From Dasypus novemcinctus (taxonomy: Eukaryota > Chordata > Mammalia > Cingulata > Dasypodidae): a stretch of 64,000 bases of DNA. A model generated the notes under the pieces. That model was not told the DNA's origin. It made no database searches and saw only the letters and a program-made list of their open reading frames with translations. Positions within the stretch are counted from its first letter, which is position 1, and the number at the start of each line of letters is the position of its first letter. A program made the position numbers and the translations under genes. This document shows positions 44,356 to 55,625 of the stretch, piece by piece. The stretch lies in the NCBI RefSeq assembly GCF_030445035.2, contig NC_080698.1, forward strand, positions 22,537,294 through 22,601,293, written 5' to 3'.

Positions 44356-45474
44356 GCCCAATTTTTCTTTCTTTCTGCTTACTTTGCAACCAGTTCGCTG
44401 TTCTTTTTCTAATTTCTTTGGTTTTCAGTTAGGTCTTTGACTTTAGCTCTTTCTTTTTTTAAATATAGGCATTTAGGGCTATACATTTCCCTCTCAGCTC
44501 TATAGCCTTTGCTATATCTCATAACTTTTGTTAAGTTGTATTCTTATTTTCATTTCTCTCGAGATATTTACTAATTTCTCTTGCAATTTCTTCTTTGACC
44601 CATTGAATATTTTGGAGTGTGCTGTTTAGCCTCCACACATTTGCAAAATTTCCCCTTTCCTGTCTATTATTGATTCCAGCTTCATTCTATTATGACCAGA
44701 GAAGAAGTTTGTATAATTTCAATCTTCTTAATTTATTGAGAGCTGTATTGTGGCCCAACATGTGGTCTATCCTGGAGAAAGAGCCATCAGCCCTTGAGAG
44801 GAATGTATAACTTGCTGATTTGGAGTGCAATGTTCCATATATATGTCTGTCAGTTCCAGCTTGTTTATCATATTGTTCAAGTTCTTTGTTCCTTGTTGGT
44901 ATTCTGACTAGTTGTTCTATCTATTGATGTGAGTGGCATGTTGAAGTCTCCAACTATTATTATAAAAAACATCCATTAACCTTTCAGTTTTCATGGAGTT
45001 TGCCTTATGTATTTTGGGGCACCCTGGTTAGGTGCATAGATGTTTATGACTGTTACTCCTTCCTGGTGGATTGTCATGTTTATTAATATATAATGGCCTT
45101 CTGCATCTCTAAACACTGTTTACATTCAATATCTGTTTTGTCTGATACCAGTTTACCTACCCCTGCTCTCTTTTAGTTAATATTTGTGTGAAATTTCTTC
45201 TTCCAACTTTTCACTTTCAGTCTGTTTGCATCCTTGGGTCTAAGGTGAGTCTCCTGCGGACAGAATACAGATGGCTCATATTTTTACCATTCTGTCAGCC
45301 TGTGTCTTTTGGTTGGGGAGTTTAATCCATTAACATTCAGAGTTATTACTGTAAAGGCATTATTTCAACAATTTCATCTTTTGGCTTTCATATGTCAAAT
45401 TTCATTTTTGTCCATCTTTTTACCTTTTTGGTTACCCAATCTGATAGTCTTCACTTCTACACTTTCCTCTAAGC

Positions 45475-45552
45475 TTTCTCTCCTCTCCCGTCCCCTCCCC
45501 TCCCCTCCTCTTCCCTCCCCTCTCCTCTCCTTTCCTCTCCTCTCCTCTTCCT
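45475..45552. repeat. Pyrimidine tract (TCCCC/TCTCC)n
   Basis: About 78 bases of C and T with a single G at 45490. The strand asymmetry and mirror-like units could allow triplex (H-DNA) formation. It lies within the antisense L1. Confidence 0.9.
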
Positions 45553-46745
45553 GGTTAACTCCTTCTGGTGTTTCCAGCAGAGCTGGATTCTTGTTTATGA
45601 ACTCTCTTAATTTCTGTTTATCTGTGAATATTTTAAACTCACTGTCATATTTGATGGACAGTTTTGCTTTAAATTTGTATGAACCTCATTGATTAGTTTT
45701 TCCAAGTCCTGTGTCTTGTCTGGTCTTTGCCTGAGTCATATCTCCCTTTTTCTTGGTATGTTTTGTAATTTTTTGCTGAAGTCCAGGCATCTAATTATAA
45801 TGCTGAGTTTACTCTGATGATCAGTTTCTTTTTCTTGCCTATGGATTTATTGTTAAGAAGTTGTATGCTACCACTGTCCTTTGACTCTTGATTCAACTTG
45901 TTCTAGATATTTAGGATTCCCCCTGTTTAACTGTTCAAACCAAGACTAAGTACCCTTAAGGGGTACAGGCCAGTTTCCAAGGTCCTTGGAGAGTGAGGCA
46001 GTAAAGGCACCTGATTGCCTCTTATTTATTATTTTTCCTTTTTCATGCACTTTTCTTGTCTGCCAGCAGATGGTGTTCTTTAGCAGAGCTCTCAGCTCAG
46101 ACCCCATGTGCTAGGGTGGAATGCTTTCAGTGTAACTCCATGGAGGGTGGTACAGAAACAATGTCCCCAGGGCTAGCCAAGTTTCACAAACTTTCTCAAA
46201 AGCTTTTCTCTTCCCTTGGCTGGCTATACACCCATCCCTCTGCCTCCTCACCAACCAGATGGGCAGTAGGATGTTTGAGAAGGCATATTATCTTTGGCTC
46301 CCTGCTGGCTCTTAGTGAAAACAATGCTATAGCCCCACCCAGCCTGGAAGTATGCCCACCCCTCCAATGGAGCAGACCAAGTTCACTGGCCAAAATCTGA
46401 ATTTACTGTAGGTTGTGTCCCTCCCTCTCCCCTTTCTTGAATAAGAGGACACCTGTAACCCATTCAGTCTCCAACCACTGCAGTCCACAGCCTCTGCAGT
46501 CCACAGACTACTGTTTGCTCCAAGGTTGAGGGGATTGGCATCAGCTGCTGCAGCTGCAGCTTTACTCAAGGGATTTTTCAGCCAGCTGAGACTCCTTTCC
46601 TTCACCCTTCTCTCTTCTGGGTTTTGTCTCACCTTCCCCTGGTGTCCTGAGACCCCGAGCAGGCACCAGTCTCTGCCTCTCCTCTAGCTATTTTTTTTCT
46701 GGAAGAGACCTGATCCATCCTTCTGCCTCTTTAATCTTCTGTCCT

Positions 46746-48050
46746 CCCAGAAGCCCTCTTCTAAACTGTTTATAGTTTTATATGATCCATTTTGTGTTAA
46801 TTTCTGTGCCAGGTGTGAGGTGTATGCAGAAGTTTATGTTTTTGCATATGAATATTCAATTGTTCTAACACAATTTGTTGAAAGACTATATTTACTCCAT
46901 TGAACTGCCTTTGCACCTTTAAAAAAATCAACTGGCCATATTTGGTAGGCCTATTACTGGATTCTCCTTTCCATTGTTCGATGTGTCTTTCCTTACACTA
47001 ATATCATAACTCTTGGTGTATAAATTATGTAAGGCTTTATAGAAAGTCTTACAATCAGGTAATGTGAAGTCTACATCTTTATTCTTTTTCAAAATTGCAT
47101 GGTTATTCTAGTTCCTTTGCTTCTCCATATAAATTTTAGAACCAGTTTGTCTATATCTACAAAAAGTCCTGTTAGTACTTTTTATTGAAAATGTGTTAAA
47201 TCTATAGATGAATTCTATGAAAATTACCATCTTAACTATAATGAAAATTACCATCTATGAACATGGTATGTCTCTCTGTTTATTGAGGACTTTGATTTCT
47301 TCCACTGGCAATTAGTAGTTTTTGGCATAAGATTTATACTTAAGTATTTCATTTTGGGGGGGTTATTGTAATTGGTATTGTTTTGAATTTCAGTTATTCA
47401 CTGCTAGTGTATAAAATGCAAGTGATTTTTGTAGGTTGACTTTATATTCTCTGAACTTGGTAAGCTCACTTGTTAGTACTAGGAACATTTTGTACATGTC
47501 TTGGGACCCTCAATCTAGGCAGTCATATCATCTGCTAAAAAGAACAGTTTTATTTTTTGCTTTCTATTCTTTATGCTTTATCCCCTGCCTCTCCCCACCT
47601 CCCACCTCCCAGTTTTATTGCACTGGCTAGGACTTCTGGAACAACATTGAATAGGAATGGTGAAAGTGGACATCCTTGTTGCTGATCTTAAGGGCAAAGC
47701 ATTCAGTCTCTCACCATGAATTATGGGGTAAGCAGCAAGATTTTTTTAGATCACTTTATCAGGTAAAAGAACTTCCCTTCTATTCCTAGTTTGCTGAGAG
47801 TTTTTCTTATGACTGAATGCTGAATTTTGTCAAATGCTATTTCTGCTTTAATTGATTTGGTCATGTGATTTTTCTTCTTTAGTCTGTTAAAATGATGGAA
47901 TATATGTTTGATTTTCAAATATTGAACTGGACTTGCATTCCTGGAATAAACCACAGTTGGTTTTGTTATATTGTTCTTTTTACACATTGCAGGATTCAAT
48001 TTGCTAATATTTTATTAAGGATTTTAAGTTCCATTTTTGTTTAAGCCAGT
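46746..48050 (-). mobile_element. L1 ORF2 fragment, antisense (block 3)
   Basis: 'caatttgttgaaagactatatttactccattgaactgcctttgcacc', 'aggaatggtgaaagtggacatccttgttgctgatcttaagggc', 'gaatgctgaattttgtcaaatgctatttctgct' and 'attcctggaataaacc' are antisense ORF2. It follows the 5' end of block 2 directly, so it is a separate L1 lying in the same orientation. A degenerate RT peptide is readable on the minus strand at 47999-47751. Confidence 0.85.
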
Positions 48051-48489
48051 TGGAGTTGGAGTTCTGTAACTTGCAAGTATAAGAATCTTGGCTATTATCT
48101 ACAGAACAAGCGGAATGCTGTGAGAATGCAGAAAAAAGGACAATAATTTTTGACTGTTATGATCAGGGAAGACTGCACAAAAAAGGGGATATTTGAGATG
48201 TGTTTAAATGATGGGTAAGATCTCTTTTATTTTACAGGTAGGAAAAAGAGAATATATGCAGAGGTTCCTGTAGTTGTTTGAGCAAATAATTTGAGACTTA
48301 CATCACAATAGTAAATTGTTTTAAAAATTGAAATAGCCTTATTTTTTTGAGATTGCATATATAGCATGCAAATTGTAAGGATTTTAAATAACATTTAAAT
48401 GAAAAGGAAAATATTCATCCCTGTAATATCAATAGATAAAATCACAACCACATGAATACAATTTTTAATATATGTCATCTACAACAGTA
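48051..48489. other. No gene; L2-like fragment at 48130-48260 (antisense)
   Basis: The L2-like part is 'gatcagggaagactgcac' and 'ggggatatttgagatgtgtttaaatgatgggtaag'. The rest is AT-rich. Confidence 0.5.
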
Positions 48490-48650
48490 TGTATCGAACT
48501 TTGCTGCAACTTAGAATTATCTGTGGGCTTCGAAAATACTGATGTCTGAGTTAAAACTCTAGACATTGTGTTTTACTTGGTATGGGGTGTGGTCTCCAAA
48601 TCAGGATTTTAAAAAGCTTTCCTAGTTTTAAAAACATGCAGTTGAATGAC
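48490..48650. mobile_element. MER5A-like fragment
   Basis: 'gtatcgaactttgctgcaacttagaattatctgtgggcttcgaaaatactgatgtctgag' and 'ggtatggggtgtggtctccaaatcaggatttt' follow the MER5A order. Confidence 0.7.
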
Positions 48651-48744
48651 TCTAATATGCTATAAAACAATGGCATAAGCATTTGCTTGTTACTTTTTAA
48701 AAATGGAATCAACTATTTTTGAATACTCAGAAGACTATTTTATT

Positions 48745-50172
48745 TTTAAATCAACTTTTTATTTTGAGATAAATATAGATTTCTTTGCATTTGTAAGAAA
48801 CAATATAGAGAGATCAAATGTACCTTTACCCAGTATCCCCCACTAATAATATGTTACAAAACCATAGGATATTGACAGTGATATAGTCAAGATATAGAAA
48901 CAATCCATCATCAAAAAGATCGCTCATGTTGAATTATTATAGCTATACCAACTTCTTTTCCACCTGACTTGCACCCCCCTCCCCAATCCTTACCCTCTGG
49001 CAACCACCAATCTGGTCTCCATTTCTTTAATTTTGTCATTTCAAGAATGTTATATAAATGGAACAAAATAGAATGAAACCTTTTGGGATGGGCTTTTTTT
49101 CACTCAGCATAATTCTCTGGAGTCTCATCCAAGTTGTTGCGTATATCAACAGCTCATTCCTTTTTATTGCTGAGTATTATTCCATGGTGTGAATTTACTG
49201 CAGTTACTTTCACACTCACCTGTTGAAGGACATCTGGGTTGTTTCTAGATAAGGGCTATTATGAATAAAACTGCTATGAACATTCACTTACAGGCTTTTC
49301 TGTAACCTAAGTTTTCCTCTCCCTAGGATAAATGCCCAGGAGTGCAATTGGTAGGTTGCATGGTAGTTGCATGCTTAGTTTTTAAACAAACTACCGAACT
49401 GTTCCCTAGAGGTGCTATTCCATTTTACAGTCCCACCAGCAATGCAGGCAGGATGTGGTTGCTGCATCCCAGCCAGTATCTGCTCAATTTTTAATTTTAA
49501 GCCATTCTGTACATTTGTCACACCTGTGTTCATTCTACATAGGTGTGTAGTGATATTTCATTGTAGTATGAATTTGCATTTCCCTAAATGTATAGTGATG
49601 TTGAATACCATTTAATAGTATTTTTTTTTGCCATCTGTATATCCTCTTCAGTGAAGTTCATACCTTTTTTCCAATTTTCTAATTGGATTTGTTTTTTTAT
49701 TTATATATTTATAAAATGAATTAAAATACTAATATTAAAATAAATCTATATTAACATTTTTATTTATAGTTACATATTTATATTTATTTTTATTATATAT
49801 GTATTCTATTCTAGATACTAGTCTTCATTGGATATGTGGTTTGCAAATATTTTCTCCCATTCTATTTGTCTTTTTGTTCTCGTAACAGAGTCTCATTTAT
49901 CAATTTTCCTTTTATGGATTGTGGTTTTGGTGTCAAGCCTAAGAAGTTTTTGATTAGCACTACATATGCCTAGTCTTACTTTTTTTTTAAAAGTTTTATA
50001 GATTTGCATTTTACATATAAGTCCATGATTCACTTTAATTAAGTTTCATATAAGTTGTGAGGTTTAGGTGAATGTTCAATTTTTTTCCCCTCTGGATGTC
50101 CACCTGCTCCAGCACCATTTGTTGAAAAGGCTATTGTTTCCCCAGGAATTACTTTTGCACTGTTGTCAATTA
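48745..50172 (-). mobile_element. L1 3' portion, antisense (block 4)
   Basis: Antisense 3' UTR and ORF2 end: 'ctgagtattattccatggtgtgaatt', 'ggacatctgggttgtttctaga', 'gcccaggagtgcaattggtaggttgcatggtag', 'gcaaatattttctcccattctatttgtc', 'ccagcaccatttgttgaaaaggctat'. It ends where the CTGTCCAA transposon begins. An AT-only stretch at 49690-49800 is low-complexity. Confidence 0.85.
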
Positions 50173-50177
50173 TGTGT

Positions 50178-50395
50178 TGGACCAGTACTGTCCAATAGAA
50201 CGTTCTGGGATGATGGAAATGTTCTACATCTGCATTCTCCAAAATGGTAGCCCTGGTCTCTTGGGTTATTGAACATTAGAAAATGTGGCTAGTGCAACTG
50301 AGTAGCTGAATTTTAAAAATAGATCATTGTAATTAATTTAAATGGCCACATGTAGTTTTTGGCTACTGTATTGAATGGTGCAGCTTTGGACATCT
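50178..50395. mobile_element. DNA transposon with CTGTCCAATA end
   Basis: 'agtactgtccaatagaacgttctgggatgatggaaatgttcta', 'gtggctagtgcaactgagtagctgaattttaa' and 'ggccacatgtagtttttggctactgtattgaatggtgcag' make up a common mammalian non-autonomous element. Left 'tactgtccaata' and right 'tattgaatggt' are its imperfect inverted ends. Its ends resemble those of 34695-35010, but the body differs. Confidence 0.75.
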
Positions 50396-50869
50396 TTCCA
50401 CATATTAAGCAATATTTGAAGTATGTGTTTGTGTACAATGTACATCTAAATTATTCTGCATAACAATAAACTGACTCTACCAAATAAATATTAATTTTCT
50501 TTTCCAAAAAAATTTGCATATGTCTGTATTATAGTGGAGAAGGAAGTAAAATATGTTTTAGAAATTCAGATTTCTTGCATAGAAATAGTATCAGGGCTGC
50601 TTTCAAGAGCAAGTAACGAACAACTCTACCAACAGTGGCTTGAACAAATAGGAATTTGCTCTTCTTGTGGAAGGAAACTGGAGGTGAGCACCCTGTGAAT
50701 GTCATCAAAGATGCAGGCTCATTTCCAGCGTTTCGCTCTTCCCTCCTGGGCTTCCTGATTTTAGCTTCATGGAAGCAGGAGGCTGCTACAGCTCCAGCAC
50801 CAGATCCAAGTCTAAGTCAAGATGAAGGGGAAGAAAGGAACTGCCAGCTAAATCTATCCACCCCTATTT
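50396..50869. other. No gene; possible old repeat at 50590-50870
   Basis: The segment 'caacagtggcttgaacaaataggaatttgctc' resembles the start of an old LTR-like repeat in antisense, but I cannot name it. An open frame at 50656-50886 is unsupported. Confidence 0.4.
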
Positions 50870-51420
50870 TAAGGGTTTTATTATGAAAAATTTCAAACAT
50901 ATTCCATGTGTGGGACAGAGTATAAACTACATTCCACGCTTAGTGGCAACGCTTCAATATGTGTTCATCAATTGTAACAAATGTACCACACTAATGAAGG
51001 ATGTTGCTAATGTGGGAAAATGTGGGAGGGTAGGGAGCAGGGCATATGGGAATCCTCTATCATTTTTATGTAACATTTATGTAATCTAAAGTATTAAAAA
51101 AATTAAAGTATTAAAAAAAGATATTCCAAAGTAGACAGATAAGTGTACTAAACATGTACCTATCACCCAGCTTCAACAATAATCAACTCTTAGCCAAGTC
51201 TGTTATTTTGAAGTGTTGTTATGAAGCAGGTTTCAGGCATCATTGTAATTATATTTGCAACCATTTCAGCATGCTTGTTTAAAAGAGAAGATTCCTTTAT
51301 TTAGACATAAATCTAACACCGCTATCATGCTTAACATTTTAACAATAATTCCTTAACATCATCAAGTATATGATGTCTTATAAATGCCATAATTTTTTAT
51401 AGTTTATTTGAATCAGAATC
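50870..51420 (-). mobile_element. Old L1-type 3' region, antisense, split by a later L1 insertion
   Basis: 'tattatgaaaaatttcaaacatattcc' (to 50906) continues after the insertion as 'aaagtagacagataagtg...catgtacctatcacccagcttcaacaataatcaactctt' (from about 51129). The same family is seen at 59315-59520. I attribute it to the 3' end of an old L1, with moderate certainty. Confidence 0.6.
50907..51118 (+). mobile_element. 5'-truncated L1 3' end, sense, with TSD
   Basis: 'atgaaggatgttgctaatgtggg', 'gggagggtagggagcagggcatatgggaatcctct' and 'gtaacatttatgtaatctaaag' are an L1 3' UTR, ending in two A-rich tails (ttaaaaaaattaaagtattaaaaaaag). Direct repeats acatattcca (50897-50906) and agatattcca (51119-51128) flank it and the host repeat resumes correctly on both sides. 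Confidence 0.75.
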
Positions 51421-51999
51421 TCCTGCAAATGATTGTTTTCTTTAAATCTACAGATTATATCTTCATTTCTCCCCCTCTTTCTTTTTTTCTTTGCAATGAA
51501 TTTGTTGAAGAAATAAGATGTTTGTCCTGTAGTTTCCCTGGTCTGGGTTTTGCTAATTGAATTCCTGTGACGTCATTTAACATGTTCTTCTGGCTTCTGT
51601 ATTTGCCAGAACAAAGGAAAGCAGAGTCACAGGAGGGGGAGAGGGAATTTGGAGCCATCATTTGAGTTCCATTCTTACCTGAAACCTTGAACTCCACAGC
51701 AGTAACATAAATCAATAAATTCCTCTTTTTATTTATTTTTTTAAACTCCATTCAGTTGTTTCGGGCTTCTGTTACTTGTAACCCAAAGAAACTTCTCAGT
51801 CATATTTGTTATTGCTATTTAATTCTACTTTTAAAATAGTGTATTTACTAGCACCACTCTTTGTTCACTTAATTCTCTGAACAAGGAAAACAGGCTTTAT
51901 TAATGACAAATATTCATGTTATTAGAGGACTTTGAGTTTCTACATTTTCCCAGAATAAATGTCTTGCCAAGTCTTTTTTAGTTACGAGTAATAGAAACC
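51421..51999. other. No gene seen
   Basis: AT-rich unique sequence. A minus-strand open frame at 51455-51751 is unsupported. Confidence 0.4.
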
Positions 52000-52340
52000 T
52001 AACTCAAAGAGGCATAAGGGAAAAGGGAATTTATTACTCAAGTGACTGAAAAGCTCAGGATTTGCTCTGACTTCAGATACGACTTAATTTAGGGACTCAA
52101 CTGATAACATCAGGGATCATTCGCCCTCCAGCTCTCTCCTTGATATTCCTCAGGGTGTGCACTTTACCTTTAGGTGGGCTCTTCCCAAGTAGGGTACTCC
52201 CCGTAGCTCAAGGCTTAAGTTCATGCAGCTTGGCAAGCCCAGGTGGAAGTTCCCCAATTGACTCTTGTTGGACCATCTAGAAACAAGAACCCCTCCCTAA
52301 CCAATCAGGTCCGCTCCAAAGGTCAGGGCTGAGACACATG
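52000..52340. repeat. Possible old interspersed repeat
   Basis: 'gggaatttattactcaagtgactgaaaagctcagg' and 'ccaattgactcttgttggaccat...aaccaatcaggtccgc' resemble a known antisense mammalian repeat ('gaatttattggctca..taactgaaaagtccagg'). I cannot name the family. Confidence 0.45.
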
Positions 52341-52529
52341 TTCATGCTAAGCTTGTGAAGTGGGGAGGCAGAGGGTGGGAGTGGGAGATGAGGGGCTAGG
52401 CTCGTCAAGACCATCTGGGGAGTGTAGTGCAAAGGAAAACTGGAATGCTCTTACCAGAAGAAAAGAAGTGGATGCTGAGCAGGTAGAAAATAACAGATGC
52501 TTACTTCCCTATCACATAGGCTTTGTGAG

Positions 52530-52720
52530 CAGATAACAGTAATAGCTTACATTTATTAAGTGCTTATTAGGTGCCAGGCACTGTTCTAAGTACTTTATAC
52601 ATATTCACTCCTTTTAATCCTCTCAATTTAGGAGCTGGTGTGGCTATTATTCCTGCTTTACAAATGAAGAAACTGAGGCACAGAGTGGTTGAATAGTTGT
52701 CCCAGATCATGCAGATATAA
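52530..52720 (-). mobile_element. MIR SINE, antisense
   Basis: 'gcttacatttattaagtgcttattaggtgccaggcactgttctaagtactttata', 'tcctttacaa'-like 'ctgctttacaaatgaagaaactgaggcacagag' and 'cccagatcatgcagat' are a clear MIR reverse complement. Confidence 0.9.
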
Positions 52721-53224
52721 GCAGTATCAAAATCCAATTAGGGAAACAGAATCAATAAGAGATATCTGTCGATAGTATGAGATTTTATGAGTCTCACCTG
52801 ACCTTGGGGATACACAAGTCCAGGTTCCACAGACAGGCTGCAACCAGGGGCTCAGATGAAAGTCCAGTAAAGGTCCTTGATGAGTTCTGGGAGACGTTGG
52901 CTGTCTGAAGAGCTGGGAAATTCTCACTCAATGCTGGAATCACTTCCCCTTTTAAGGTATTCAACTGATTGGATACACTTATTGCTGATGGCAATCTCCC
53001 TGACTGATGTAATTGTAATCAGCTATCTATGATTTACCACTGCAGTAAAGTCAATGGTGACTGAAGTCCATAAATGCCCTTGTATTACAATTAGCCTAGT
53101 GCTTGCTTGACCAAACAACTGGGCACAACTACCTGGCTGAGCTGACACATTAGCCTAACCATCACAACTGATTTTAGAACTATTGCCTTTAATATCACCA
53201 GTCTCTACTCAAAATAGGTCAACA
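52721..53224. other. No gene seen
   Basis: Unique-looking sequence. Two minus-strand open frames at 52727-52994 are short and unsupported. Confidence 0.4.
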
Positions 53225-53480
53225 GCACTGTGTGGTAGGCAGAAGTCTAAGATGCCCCCCAAGATCCTGCCCCTGTGAAAATCCCTTTTTCGTGAGTGTG
53301 CATGTAAGGGGTTTGCCACTCCCTTGGCTAGGTTATATAAGATTGCTGTAGCAGCCTGTAGGGCGACTGCCCTGCCAGCTTGGAAGAAGTAAGCTGCTTA
53401 GGACTCAGGGTGGCTTTGGGCTGAGAGCCAGCAGGAAAACGGGGATCTCAGACCTACAATCACAGGGCCTCCTGCACTAC
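53225..53480 (+). mobile_element. MLT1-like LTR fragment, sense
   Basis: 'tggtaggcagaagtctaagatgccccccaagatcctgcccctg', 'ccttggctaggttatataagattgctgtagcagcc' and 'gccagcaggaaaacggggatctcagacctacaa' follow the order of a MaLR-group LTR, truncated at the 3' side. Confidence 0.65.
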
Positions 53481-53584
53481 TAGGATAGTGGTAATTCACT
53501 CAATCCAACACCATCTGAGGTTTCCCCCACTTCCAGAGGTTTTTCCCACCCCTATTTTCAAACTGCTTCTCCAACTATCATTTC

Positions 53585-53885
53585 ACTGCCTTTTCACATC
53601 AGATGAGGCAGACAGGTTTGGGTTCAGAACCCCAGCTCACTCACTGGGGGAGCCATCATTTTACTCCTCTGAGCCTGCTTCTTTGTCTATAAAATGGAGG
53701 AAAGTAATTCTTGCACCTGGCAGAATTGTTGTAAGGACCCCTGACAGAATGGAGCATGTACTTTGAAAGGGGAGCGCCACAAAGTCCAGGGCCTTGTCTG
53801 TCTTTTGCACAGCTGTATTCGCGGTATACCCTACCCATAGTAGGTGCTCAATAAAATTGGTGACCGAACGAATGGTTCATGGAAA
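53585..53885 (+). mobile_element. MIR (53585-53745) followed by L2 3' end (53775-53885), sense
   Basis: The MIR part is 'aggtttgggttcagaaccccagctcactcactgg' to 'tctataaaatggaggaaagtaattcttgc'. The L2 part is 'ccttgtctgtcttttgcacagctgtattcgcggta...acccatagtaggtgctcaataaaattggtgaccgaacgaat'. Both are ancient mammalian repeats and mark the last clear repeats before the PTPRG CpG island. Confidence 0.8.
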
Positions 53886-54689
53886 GAACTCAGCTCAGCA
53901 CCTGGTGGAGGGTGAGCATTCCAAAAGGGAGCTATTCCTCTGACCATTTCATAGAGGAGGAAACTCCCCTGGGAATGCCCACCAGGTGTCTGGATTCAAA
54001 TTCCACAGATTTTCCCATTTTATCACTCAATCTCAAATAAGGTAGCTGAACATAGGGGGCTAGTCTAACCTCTCAGAAAATCTGACTAAGGGACATCACC
54101 TAAACACAACACTCCCAAGAAAACTAACTCTCGCGAGTATTTATGGCGAGTCAGGATTCCAACAAAACCAGGAAGGACCACATTCCAAAGCAAACAAACC
54201 CGCTTCATTCTACACCCTGCCGGAGGGTGTTCACCTCGGTGCAGCTAAAGATAGAGCTCGGGCCCTCCCCGGGAACTTCCTGGCTTTTATTAGTTTGTAA
54301 TTATAAACGTAACTTTTCAAAGGTTTTTCTTTTGCAAGTGTGGGTGTGAAACTGCTTCCCTAATCACATCTTGCGCGAGGATCTCCGAACATCTGTATCT
54401 TCTTTGAAAACCTAGGATCCTGTTGGGATGTTTGGGTGGGTGGGTAAGTCTGCGTGGTGGGGTGAGACAGCAGGGGCAAGTTAAAAACACGTCAAGACGG
54501 CTTAGAAACAGAGGCAGAAAAATGAGACAAAAATTACAAATGGCTAATTACCTTGGCTCAATTACACGTTCAATCAAGAGCCTGCCTCCCCCACTTCTAG
54601 CACCAGCCTACGAGGAGAAAATAGGGCGCTTAGAAGTCTAAGCGATAAAGATCTTCTCACCGAGTGCCAAGGGACAAAACTCATTACAG
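53886..54689. other. Upstream flank of PTPRG, no gene recognised
   Basis: Repeat-free 0.8 kb with rising GC. Contains a near-palindromic tctcgcgagt (54129-54138) resembling the CGCG promoter element. Open frames are short and unsupported. Confidence 0.5.
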
Positions 54690-55279
54690 ATAAGCCCGGT
54701 TCTCCCATTTCCCCCGGACGCCTCTCCCCGATTGCTAAAAAGGCTCCCCGGAAAGCTGCCAGGAAACCAGTCCAGCCCCGCGTCAGTGCTTTCACCCGCC
54801 CGGGGCGGGAAGGAAGAGGGGTGAGAGGCGCACTTCCTGCGTCCTCCCCGCGGCCAGGCCGGGGTGCGGGAAGCTTCCCTGGAGCTGCGAGTTGGGAAAA
54901 CTCCGTCACCGACCCGTCGTGGAGCGAGGGAAGAGGCCGGGGCCCCGAAGGGCTGGATTTTGCAAGCCTGGGATCGCTATCCCACCCCTCCCCCTCTTCT
55001 CAGCCGAGGACTTGGCCAATGGAAGCCCGAAAAGGAAGGGGAAAAAAAAATTAAATCCCAACGCAGCCCGAGTGCAAAGGCCGCACGGCTTTGTTTTCCG
55101 GCGGGCGACTGCGCGGGGCTGGCAGGGCGGTAAAACCCGACAGGCGACCCCCTCTCCCTAAAACGCCGCCCTCCTCCTCTTCCCAGATCAGGGCCAGTGC
55201 CCTTCCTCCGGCTCCCCCGACAAATCCCTGATCCGCGAGCTGCGCGCACCGCGGGGACCTCTCGCTAACCCCGCACGGC

Positions 55280-55625
55280 GCGCCGCGGCTTTTAAGAGCT
55301 CGCAGAAAAGGAATCTGGTCAAGTGACGGCGGCCCCAGAAGGCAGCCGCCCTCCCCACCCCCTCTCCGAGCCCGGGCCAAAGCCGCCTCGGGTCCCCAGG
55401 CCGCCCCGGCAGAGTCGCAGCCCCTGGGGCCGCGCGCGAGGGGCGCCAGGCGCCCGGACTCCAGGCGGGCGGGAGCCGAGCGTGGCTGCTTTAAGAGCGC
55501 GGCTCGCGCGCGCCCTCGCCGCGCGCCCCCTGCTCGCGCGCCCCCGCCGCTGCCGCGCGCCCCCTGCTCGCTCGCTCGCTCGCTCGCCGGCTTTAAAGTC
55601 GCTGCCAGGATCCAGGCTCACATGT
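55280..55625 (+). promoter_or_regulatory. PTPRG: Candidate PTPRG core promoter
   Basis: Three TATA-like A/T islands stand out in very GC-rich DNA: cttttaagag (55290-55299), gctttaagag (55487-55496) and gctttaaag (55590-55598). The last lies in 'ccggctttaaagtcgctgcc', 725-735 bases upstream of the start codon. Just before it are a 20-base direct repeat (55518-55537 and 55552-55571) and a (GCTC)n run (about 55566-55588). The transcription start is not provable from sequence alone. Confidence 0.5.
55552..55588. repeat. Direct repeat unit and (GCTC)n tract in the promoter
   Basis: gccgcgcgccccctgctcgc occurs exactly at 55518-55537 and 55552-55571. The second copy runs into five or so tandem gctc units ending at about 55588. 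The arrangement is likely to vary in length. Confidence 0.85.

Larger units (their letters stand above)
42140..46745 (-). mobile_element. Long L1 with 5' region, antisense (block 2), internally deleted, one SINE inside
   Basis: It starts at the 3' end ('aaaaatttattgaagtgtatc') and passes through the ORF2 C-terminal part to 43575. There the text jumps to the RT domain ('gtgggttttttcccttcgatttgttaatgtgg'), so part of ORF2 is missing. It then runs through RT/endonuclease-coding sequence to about 45900 and a 5'-UTR-like region rich in ctgcagctgc words up to about 46745. A minus-strand frame at 44006-43797 encodes an RT segment with 'TGEFYQVFGEEL'. No intact ORF. Confidence 0.8.

Noticed and set aside
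1-54689. Possible FHIT exon or other gene in the upstream region
   Set aside because: No segment translates to anything I recognise from FHIT or another host gene; coding-like pieces are all L1 ORF2 remnants. The FHIT relation is only inferred from human gene order.
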